Shown here piece after piece: positions 16,778 through 23,022 of a DNA stretch of 64,000 nt. The position numbers and the translations under genes are program-made. The stretch's first letter is position 1. Each line of letters opens with the position of its first letter. This DNA is from an uncultured Lachnospiraceae bacterium (GTDB lineage Bacteria; Bacillota; Clostridia; Lachnospirales; Lachnospiraceae), in the NCBI GenBank assembly GCA_902781655.1, contig CACZJZ010000012.1, positions 28,926 through 92,925 of the forward strand. Direction: 5' to 3'. Under the pieces are notes generated by a model that had not been told where the DNA came from, made no database searches, and saw nothing but the letters and a program-made list of their open reading frames with translations.

Positions 16778-18589
16778 ATGGAGCAGTTGCTTGATGTAAT
16801 CAGTGAGAAGGTCGGCGCGGCGTTTGAGGCTGCAGGGTATGACAGGACGCTTGGACGGGTGCAGATTTCGAACCGTCCGGATCTGTGTGAGTATCAGTGC
16901 AATGGCGCGATGGCCGGCGCAAAGCAGTATCACAAAGCGCCGTTTATGATTGCCGACGCGGTGGCGGCGGAGCTGGCAAAGGGAGAGAAGCGCCCGGACG
17001 GGACGGTGGAGGAGTCCGCGTTTGAATCGGTGGAATCGGTCAAACCGGGATTTCTCAATCTGAGGCTGAAGCCTGCATTTCTGGCCGGGTATCTGGAGCA
17101 GATGAGAGAGGCAGGCGCGGACGGAAAGTGGGGTCTGCCGGCGCCCGAGAAGAAAAAGAAGATTATCATCGACTACGGCGGACCGAATGTCGCCAAGCCG
17201 CTGCATGTCGGACATCTCAGAAGCGCCGTGATCGGCGAGGCTCTGAAGAGACTGGCGCGCTACAACGGGCAGGATATCATCGGAGATATCCACCTCGGAG
17301 ACTGGGGCCTGCAGATGGGACTGGTTATCACGGAGCTTCGAAAGCGGCATCCGGAGTGGGTGTATTTTGACGACAATTACACCGGGGCATATCCGGAGGA
17401 AGCGCCGTTCACGGTTTCCGATCTGGAGGAAGTCTATCCCTTTGCCAGCAAACGGTCCAAGGAGGATGCGGACTACTATGCCGAGGCGATGGAGAACACA
17501 CATCTGCTGCAGGAGAAGAAGCGCGGCTTCTACGCATTGTGGCAGAAGATCATCGAGGTGTCGGTCGCGGACCTGAAGAAGAACTACCGGAATCTGGATG
17601 TGGAATTCGAACTCTGGAATGGCGAGGCATCGGTGAATGACGTCATTCCGGGCATGGTCGACAAAATGAAGCAGGACGGCTTTGCCTATGAGAGCAACGG
17701 TGCGCTTGTGGTGGATGTCGCGGAGGATACCGACGCGAAGGAGGTTCCGCCGTGCATCATCCTCAAGTCAGACGGCGCTGCGCTCTACACGACGACGGAT
17801 CTCGCCACCATTCTGGACCGGGAGAATAAGTATGATCCGGATGAGATTCTGTATGTGACAGACAAGCGGCAGGCGCTGCACTTCACGCAGGTTTTCCGCG
17901 CGGCGAGAAAATGCGGGCTCGTGAAGCCCACGACGGAGCTGGTCCACATTGGCTTCGGGACCATGAACGGGCGGGATGGAAAACCGTTCAAGACCAGGGA
18001 CGGCGGCGTGATGCGCCTCGAGACGCTCATCAGCGATATTGATGAGGAGATGAAGAAGAAGATCGAGACCAACCCGGAAATCGGCGCGGAGGAGGCGGAC
18101 CGGACGGCGAAGCAGGTCGCCATGGCTGCGCTGAAGTACGGCGATCTCTCCAACCAGGCCTCGAAGGACTATGTGTTCGACATCGAAAAGTTCTGCTCCT
18201 TCGAGGGCGATACCGGGCCGTATATCCTCTACACGATGGTGCGGATCAAGTCGATTCTGGCAAAATATAAGGCGCAGGACGGCGCTGTGGATCTGTCAGA
18301 ACTCCGGATCGGACCTGCCCGGAGCGGGGCTGAAAAGACGCTCCAGGAGACGCTCGCCCGGTTCTCCGGGACGATGCAGAATTCCTGGAAGGAATATGCG
18401 CCGCACCGGCTCTGTGCCTATATCTATGATTTGTCCAATGACTTCAACAGCTTCTATCATGGGACCAGAATCCTTGTGGAGGAAGACAGGGAGAAGAAGG
18501 CCGGGTGGATTGCACTCCTCACCCTCACGCTCGGCGTATTGGAGGCCTGCACAGATGTTCTTGGCTTCAGTGCTCCGGACCGGATGTAG
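16778..18589 (+). CDS. argS: Arginyl-tRNA synthetase
   Basis: Charges tRNA-Arg with arginine. The 603-residue class I synthetase has the N-terminal Add-1 tRNA-binding domain (about residues 1-110), the HIGH motif in PLHVGHLRSAVIGEAL near 143-158, and the catalytic core. The second signature region reads GKPFKTRDGGVMRLETLI instead of a canonical KMSKS, as in most ArgRS. It ends with the DALR anticodon-binding domain (HRLCAYIYDLSNDFNSFY). The start at 16778 is supported by GGGAG upstream and by the family N-terminus. Confidence 0.96.
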   Translation: MEQLLDVISEKVGAAFEAAGYDRTLGRVQISNRPDLCEYQCNGAMAGAKQYHKAPFMIADAVAAELAKGEKRPDGTVEESAFESVESVKPGFLNLRLKPAFLAGYLEQMREAGADGKWGLPAPEKKKKIIIDYGGPNVAKPLHVGHLRSAVIGEALKRLARYNGQDIIGDIHLGDWGLQMGLVITELRKRHPEWVYFDDNYTGAYPEEAPFTVSDLEEVYPFASKRSKEDADYYAEAMENTHLLQEKKRGFYALWQKIIEVSVADLKKNYRNLDVEFELWNGEASVNDVIPGMVDKMKQDGFAYESNGALVVDVAEDTDAKEVPPCIILKSDGAALYTTTDLATILDRENKYDPDEILYVTDKRQALHFTQVFRAARKCGLVKPTTELVHIGFGTMNGRDGKPFKTRDGGVMRLETLISDIDEEMKKKIETNPEIGAEEADRTAKQVAMAALKYGDLSNQASKDYVFDIEKFCSFEGDTGPYILYTMVRIKSILAKYKAQDGAVDLSELRIGPARSGAEKTLQETLARFSGTMQNSWKEYAPHRLCAYIYDLSNDFNSFYHGTRILVEEDREKKAGWIALLTLTLGVLEACTDVLGFSAPDRM

Positions 18590-18622
18590 AAAATCAGAAA
18601 ACGGGCACTTGCAAGAGGCAGA

Positions 18623-18651
18623 TTGTGATTTTTCTGAAAACGTGATACTCT
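18623..18651 (+). promoter_or_regulatory. Promoter upstream of the corrinoid adenosyltransferase gene
   Basis: TTGTGA (18623-18628), 17 bases, then TACTCT (18646-18651) preceded by TG-A (extended -10). Start of transcription is near 18658, leaving a 140-base GC-rich leader. No cobalamin-riboswitch core is recognisable in it. Confidence 0.6.
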
Positions 18652-18797
18652 CCTAACAACCATGAGAGTGGGTTCGGCGGACCTGGCGGAGAAAAATAGA
18701 TACGCCCGGGGACAAAAGTACGGCAATCGCCTGGCGGGCGCGGAGAGGGAAGGACACAGAAGGCCTGTGAAAGGGCAGGGACGGAGTTCAGCGCGAT

Positions 18798-19289
18798 ATG
18801 GCAGAGGGAAAAATAACCATTTATACCGGCGAAGGGCATGGGAAGACACCGGCTGCGCTTGGCATAGCACTCCAGTATGCCTCGGAGGGAAAGCGGACGG
18901 TCATGATTCAGTTCCTGAAGGGAAAGGGACTGGAAGATACGGAATTTGTGAAACGGCTGGAACCGGAGATCCGGATTTTCCGTTTTGAGAAGTCGGATTT
19001 ATGCTTTGACAGCCGAAGTGAGCAGGAGAAACAGGACGATCTCACGAATATCCGAAACGGGCTGCAGTTCGCCCGGAAGGAACTCAATACAGGTGGATGC
19101 GATCTGCTGATTCTCGATGAGGTGCTTGATCTTGTCGCCAATGGGATCATCACGGTGGAGGATCTTCGCTCTCTTCTGGAGAAGCATGAGTATACAGATA
19201 TTATCCTGACAGGTGTGAATATGAGCCCGGAGGTCTGTCAGTTTGCAGATGTGATCACAAAATTAGTAGCCGTGCAGTGCACGAATTGA
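18798..19289 (+). CDS. Corrinoid (cob(I)yrinic acid a,c-diamide) adenosyltransferase family protein
   Basis: A P-loop ATPase of the CobO/BtuR/CobA type, which transfers the adenosyl group of ATP to cobalt of corrinoids. The Walker A region near residues 11-21 reads GEGHGKTPAALG, with Pro where CobO usually has Thr after GKT. FLKGKGLEDTEF and the Walker B-like DLLILDEVLDLVANG near 100 follow, then the usual C-terminal NMSPEVCQFADVITK. At 163 residues it is a little shorter than CobO of B12 producers (about 190). No other cobalamin genes are nearby, so salvage is more likely than synthesis. It is followed 24 bases later by dapA. Confidence 0.85.
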   Translation: MAEGKITIYTGEGHGKTPAALGIALQYASEGKRTVMIQFLKGKGLEDTEFVKRLEPEIRIFRFEKSDLCFDSRSEQEKQDDLTNIRNGLQFARKELNTGGCDLLILDEVLDLVANGIITVEDLRSLLEKHEYTDIILTGVNMSPEVCQFADVITKLVAVQCTN

Positions 19290-19313
19290 GATGATTCAGA
19301 GGAGGGACGGAGG

Positions 19314-20204
19314 ATGCCGGTATTCAGGGGGTCTGCGGTGGCAATTGTCACACCATTTCACGAGAAGGACGAGTCGCTGAATTTTGATGCGTTCGCGGAT
19401 ATCATTGATTATCAGATTGAGAACGGGACGGACGCCATCGTCGTCTGCGGATCGACCGGGGAGGCGGCCACGATGACGGAGGAGGAGCACATGCAGACAG
19501 TAAAGTTCTGCATCGATCATGTGCGCCACCGCGTTCCGGTTATCGCGGGGACTGGTTCGAACTGCACGAGAACGGCGATTCACCTGTCAAAACAGGCAGC
19601 GGAGGACGGCGCGGACGCGCTGCTGCTGGTCTCGCCTTATTATAACAAGGGGACGCAGCAGGGACTCTATCTGCACTACAGGGCGGTGGCGGACGCTGTG
19701 AACGGCTGTCCGCTGCTGATTTACAATGTGCCGTCCCGGTCGGGTGTGAATGTGCTGCCGGAGACCGTGGCAAGGCTGGTGCGGGATGTGCCGAACATCG
19801 TCGGCATCAAGGAGGCGTCTGGCAATATCAGCCAGATTGCAAAACTGATGGCACTGACGGATGGAAAGATCGAGCTGTATTCCGGCAATGATGATCAGGT
19901 GGTCCCGCTTCTTGCTCTCGGCGGACTGGGGGTCATTTCCGTGGTCGCCAACATCGCACCGCGGGCGATGCATGAGATGTGTGCCAGATTTTTTGCGGGC
20001 GATGTGGCAGGGGCGGCCAAAATTCAGCGCGACACCTTCCCGCTTTTTGAAAATCTTTTTTCCGAGGTCAACCCGATTCCGGTCAAAAAAGCGGTCAATC
20101 TGCTGGGGCAGCAGGCTGGACCGCTCCGCATGCCGCTTACGGAGATGGAGCCGGAGCACGCCGAAAAGCTTCGCCAGGCGATGGTGGATTTTGGCCTGAT
20201 TTGA
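19314..20204 (+). CDS. dapA: 4-hydroxy-tetrahydrodipicolinate synthase
   Basis: Condenses pyruvate and aspartate semialdehyde, the first committed step to lysine and diaminopimelate. The 296-residue TIM barrel has the GSTGEAATMTEEEH motif near residue 44, the catalytic tyrosine in YNVPSRSGVN near 135 and the Schiff-base lysine in GIKEASGNI near 163. GGAGG precedes the start. dapB follows after about 105 bases, so the pair forms a lysine/cell-wall unit. Confidence 0.96.
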   Translation: MPVFRGSAVAIVTPFHEKDESLNFDAFADIIDYQIENGTDAIVVCGSTGEAATMTEEEHMQTVKFCIDHVRHRVPVIAGTGSNCTRTAIHLSKQAAEDGADALLLVSPYYNKGTQQGLYLHYRAVADAVNGCPLLIYNVPSRSGVNVLPETVARLVRDVPNIVGIKEASGNISQIAKLMALTDGKIELYSGNDDQVVPLLALGGLGVISVVANIAPRAMHEMCARFFAGDVAGAAKIQRDTFPLFENLFSEVNPIPVKKAVNLLGQQAGPLRMPLTEMEPEHAEKLRQAMVDFGLI

Positions 20205-20309
20205 GGATGGCAGGACGGCGAGCCGCATGGGAATATGTTGTGGAGTGAAGCTGGCGGACCCTGTACGATGAGGGCGGAGTTTTGATTCAGGAGAGGGAGC
20301 GTGGGAGGT

Positions 20310-21065
20310 ATGACGAAGATTTTGCTGCATGGTGCCTGCGGACGGATGGGGCACTGGATTGCCGATACGGTCTCAGGAGAGCGGGACTGCGAGATTGTTG
20401 CCGGTGTGGATCCATCCGGGGAGGCGTACGGCGGGTTTCCCGTTTATTCTTCTCTCTCAGACGTGAAGGAAACAGCTGACGTCGTGATTGACTTCTCGAG
20501 TGCGAAAGCGGTGGACGGACTTCTGACTTTTGCTGTGGAGCACAGGCTGCCGCTGGTGTTGTGTACGACAGGTCTGTCCGAAGCCCAGATCGGGGCAGTG
20601 CGGAAAACGGCGGAGAAGATAGCGGTGCTCCGTTCCTCCAATATGTCCATCGGTGTGAATCTGCTGATCAGGGTCCTGCGAGAGGCGGCGCCGGTGCTCG
20701 CCGCCGCCGGGTTTGACATGGAGATTGTGGAGAAGCATCACAATCAAAAACTCGACGCGCCGAGCGGAACGGCGCTCTCGCTGGCGGATGCATGCAGCGA
20801 GGCGTGCGGCGGGGGATATGAATATGTCTATGATCGCTCGCAGCGAAGGGAGAAGAGGCCGGAGCGGGAGATCGGTATCTCATCGGTGCGCGGCGGAACG
20901 ATTGTCGGCGATCATGACGTGATCTTTGCCGGACAGGATGAAGTGGTCACGCTGTCGCACCGTGCCTACAGCCGTGCGATCTTTGCGAAGGGCGCTGTCG
21001 CGGCGGCGCGGTTCCTTGCGGGGAAACCGGCAGGGCTGTACGACATGATGGATGTGATCGGCTGA
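20310..21065 (+). CDS. dapB: 4-hydroxy-tetrahydrodipicolinate reductase
   Basis: Reduces the DapA product with NAD(P)H to tetrahydrodipicolinate. The 251-residue enzyme has the Rossmann start ILLHGACGRMGHWIAD, the CTTGL segment, the catalytic EKHHNQKLDAPSGTAL near residue 145 and the C-terminal AVAAARFLAGKPAGLYDM. An in-frame GTG at 20301 is possible and has GAGAGGG just ahead, but ATG 20310 matches the family N-terminus. It lies in the same direction as dapA and the hisA-like gene. Confidence 0.95.
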   Translation: MTKILLHGACGRMGHWIADTVSGERDCEIVAGVDPSGEAYGGFPVYSSLSDVKETADVVIDFSSAKAVDGLLTFAVEHRLPLVLCTTGLSEAQIGAVRKTAEKIAVLRSSNMSIGVNLLIRVLREAAPVLAAAGFDMEIVEKHHNQKLDAPSGTALSLADACSEACGGGYEYVYDRSQRREKRPEREIGISSVRGGTIVGDHDVIFAGQDEVVTLSHRAYSRAIFAKGAVAAARFLAGKPAGLYDMMDVIG

Positions 21066-21163
21066 GAGTCTGGAAGCGCGCGGAAGCGAAATGCGCTGGC
21101 AGCAGACCGGATTTCCGGCGGCGCGCGAAAGGGTTTAGGTTCTGGCAGCGGAGGGAGAAAGAG

Positions 21164-22006
21164 ATGCGTCTGCGTCCTTGCATAGATCTTCATGACGGAC
21201 AGGTGAAGCAGATCGTCGGAAGCTCGATCCGGGACGAACAGGGCAGAAGTGCGCGGTACGATCTCGGCGGTGTGAGGGAGAATTTTGTCTCGTTCGAGGA
21301 TGCGGCGCATTACGCGGCCATCTACCGGGAGAAAAATCTTCCCGGGGGACATATCATCCTTTTGAATTCGAAGGAGCGGCAGCCGGAACTGTATGAGGTG
21401 GACCGGCAGCAGGCGCTGGCGGCACTCAGGGCGTATCCGGGCGGCATGCAGGCCGGCGGCGGGATGACGCCTGAAAATGCGGCGGATTTTCTGGATGCCG
21501 GCGCGTCGCATGTCATCGTGACGAGTTATGTATTCCGGAATGGAGAGCTGGACGGGGAACGTCTTGCCAGGATGCAGGAGGCGGTCGGTCGGGAGCGCCT
21601 TGTGCTGGATCTCTCCTGCCGCCGAAGGGAGAACGGGAGCTATACAGTCGTGACGGACCGCTGGCAGAAGGAGACCAGTCTCACAGTGGACAGCCGCACG
21701 CTCGAGACACTGAGCGGGGAGTGCGGCGAATTTCTTATCCACGCGGCGGATGTCGAGGGGAGACGCGCGGGCATTGAGCTGCCGCTTGTCAGGATTCTGG
21801 GGCAGTGGCTCGGGCAGAGACAGAAAGAGGAAAGAACGGATTTTGCCGTGACCTATGCCGGCGGCATCCATTCGCTCGAGGACGTGCGTCTTTTAAGACA
21901 GGCGTCAGGCGGCAGACTTGATTTCACGGTTGGCAGCGCGCTCGATCTCTTCGGGGGAAACCTTCGCCTGGACGCGCTCGTTGAGGAAGCGGACCGGAAA
22001 TGCTGA
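21164..22006 (+). CDS. hisA: Phosphoribosylformimino-AICAR isomerase of the eukaryotic (HIS6) type
   Basis: Isomerises ProFAR to PRFAR, the fourth histidine step. The 280-residue TIM barrel does not resemble usual bacterial HisA (about 240 residues, I(P)A(I)DL start). It matches the pattern of yeast HIS6 as I recall it: CIDLHDGQVKQIVG at 6-19, GGG near 97, VIVTSYVF near 115, LDLSCRRR near 147, FLIHAADVEGRRAGI near 190, YAGGIHSLEDV near 230 and FTVGSALDLFGGNL near the end. The expected Asp residues are present in both half-barrels (CIDLH, AADVEG). It stands apart from any other his gene and follows dapAB. The family assignment is confident; the origin is inference. Confidence 0.88.
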   Translation: MRLRPCIDLHDGQVKQIVGSSIRDEQGRSARYDLGGVRENFVSFEDAAHYAAIYREKNLPGGHIILLNSKERQPELYEVDRQQALAALRAYPGGMQAGGGMTPENAADFLDAGASHVIVTSYVFRNGELDGERLARMQEAVGRERLVLDLSCRRRENGSYTVVTDRWQKETSLTVDSRTLETLSGECGEFLIHAADVEGRRAGIELPLVRILGQWLGQRQKEERTDFAVTYAGGIHSLEDVRLLRQASGGRLDFTVGSALDLFGGNLRLDALVEEADRKC

Positions 22007-22085
22007 CAGCGCTATGACAGAGACACGCTTTTGTTAGAATTGTACAAAACTGGGGAAACTGAAGAAGCAAAATTCGCAAAAACGC

Positions 22086-22114
22086 TTTACTTTTCCGGCG
22101 CGATGTGATACTTT
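22086..22114 (+). promoter_or_regulatory. Promoter of the cold-shock gene
   Basis: TTTACT (22086-22091), 17 bases, then TACTTT (22109-22114) with a preceding TG-A. This predicts a 5' UTR of about 58 bases, shorter than the classical cspA leader. Confidence 0.65.
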
Positions 22115-22178
22115 CAGAGTGTTGCAGGATTCTGCAGCCGCAGCTATTTTTTATATCTTGTTGGAGGTAACAACAACT

Positions 22179-22382
22179 ATGAACAAGGGTACTGTAAAGT
22201 GGTTCAACAACCAGAAGGGCTATGGCTTCATTTCTGATTCTGAAGGGAACGATATTTTCGTTCACTATTCTGGACTGAACATGGAAGGCTTCAAGTCTCT
22301 CGATGACGGCGAGCATGTCGAGTACGATGTCATCCAGGGCGAGAAGGGACCGCAGGCTGTCAACGTCACGAAGCTTGACTGA
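22179..22382 (+). CDS. csp: Cold-shock domain protein
   Basis: A 67-residue single-stranded nucleic-acid-binding OB-fold protein that keeps RNA unstructured. RNP1-type KGYGFISDSEG and RNP2-type DIFVHYSGL are both present, after the usual start MNKGTVKWFNNQKG. The C-terminus QGEKGPQAVNVTKLD is canonical. Start 22179 follows TTGGAGGTAA. It has its own promoter and is followed by a terminator, so it is probably monocistronic. Confidence 0.96.
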   Translation: MNKGTVKWFNNQKGYGFISDSEGNDIFVHYSGLNMEGFKSLDDGEHVEYDVIQGEKGPQAVNVTKLD

Positions 22383-22401
22383 TCTGAGCCATCACCCCAT
22401 G

Positions 22402-22431
22402 GTGCCGGAGCTTCCGGCGCGCTAATTTTTT
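22402..22431 (+). terminator. Intrinsic terminator after csp
   Basis: An 8-bp stem (22402-22409 with 22413-22420, including one G-U pair) has a 3-base loop and is followed after 4 bases by a run of six T. Confidence 0.65.
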
Positions 22432-22454
22432 CAGAACTATATGCAGTACTTCAT

Positions 22455-22574
22455 TGATATACGGAAACACCTTGTGAGGGGCATAAACCGATAGCTTTAA
22501 AGTGAATGCAGGAAACTCCGAATCGATTAGTGGATGAACCAGACCGGTGTGCGTCAGCACACCGGTTATTTTTG
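22455..22574 (+). ncRNA. Candidate small RNA between csp and yerC
   Basis: An extended -10 TG-A-TATACG (22455-22463) is followed by about 80 unassigned bases and a perfect intrinsic terminator: ACCGGTGTGC (22543-22552), loop GTCA, GCACACCGGT (22557-22566), then TATTTTT. No gene ends here on the plus strand, so a transcript of roughly 105 bases is the simplest explanation for this terminator. The -35 (AACTAT) is weak. I cannot assign it to a known RNA family. Confidence 0.4.
22543..22574 (+). terminator. Perfect intrinsic terminator of the candidate small RNA
   Basis: A 10-bp stem without mismatch, a GTCA tetraloop and a T-rich tail. It is about 160 bases beyond the csp stop and separate from the csp terminator. 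Confidence 0.75.
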
Positions 22575-22581
22575 TCCCTGA

Positions 22582-22650
22582 TTGTCCCTAAGGAGTTTAG
22601 CTTGTTTGGGACAAAAATTGTCCCAAACAAGCTAAACTCCTCAGGGACAA
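22582..22650. repeat. 33-bp near-perfect inverted repeat
   Basis: The arms 22582-22614 and 22618-22650 are reverse complements except for one position, with AAA between them. Each arm begins TTGTCCC and ends GGGACAA, so the arms contain nested shorter palindromes. There is no T-run after it, and it is much longer than the terminators here. It could be a mobile miniature element, a protein-binding site or an RNA-processing hairpin. Together with the small-RNA candidate it accounts for most of the gene-free stretch 22383-22719. Confidence 0.9.
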
Positions 22651-22659
22651 TTTCACTTC

Positions 22660-22688
22660 TGGACTTTCATGCGGTGAAGTGATACACT
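22660..22688 (+). promoter_or_regulatory. Promoter of yerC-yfhO
   Basis: TGGACT (22660-22665), 17 bases, TACACT (22683-22688) with TG-A before it. It begins 10 bases after the long inverted repeat. Confidence 0.6.
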
Positions 22689-22719
22689 AAATGGGCTGCT
22701 GGGGCGGCAGGAGGGTGAG

Positions 22720-23022
22720 ATGAATAAGAAGATCAGGACGGAAGCAGTGGATCAGTTGTTTGACGCGGTGTTGAGTCTCCAGAATCGGGAGGAGTGCTAT
22801 CGTTTCTTTGAGGATCTGTGCACGGTGAAGGAGCTGCTTTCGCTGTCACAGCGGCTGGAGGTGGCGGAGATGCTGCGTGAGGACAAGACATACCTGGAGA
22901 TCGGGGAGAAGACGGGCGCTTCGACGGCGACGATCAGTCGGGTGAACCGGTCTCTGAGTTATGGGGAGGATGGCTATGATCTGGTGTTCCGCCGTCTCGG
23001 GAAAGAAGATAACAAGGTATGA
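22720..23022 (+). CDS. yerC: YerC/YecD family TrpR-like transcriptional regulator
   Basis: A 100-residue helical DNA-binding protein. The TrpR-type core is FEDLCTVKELLSLSQRLEVAEML, then the helix-turn-helix TYLEIGEKTGASTATISRVNRSL, then the SYGEDGYDLVF tail typical of YerC. Members of this family are widespread in Firmicutes; their effector is not established. The stop overlaps the start of yfhO (ATGA), so the two are translationally coupled. Confidence 0.93.
   Translation: MNKKIRTEAVDQLFDAVLSLQNREECYRFFEDLCTVKELLSLSQRLEVAEMLREDKTYLEIGEKTGASTATISRVNRSLSYGEDGYDLVFRRLGKEDNKV

Noticed and set aside
18652-18797. A cobalamin riboswitch in front of the corrinoid adenosyltransferase
   Set aside because: The leader is long enough to be considered, but the B12-box and other conserved core segments are absent.
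22366-22560. A 64-codon minus-strand frame after csp
   Set aside because: It runs through the csp terminator and the perfect terminator at 22543 and has no ribosome-binding site.
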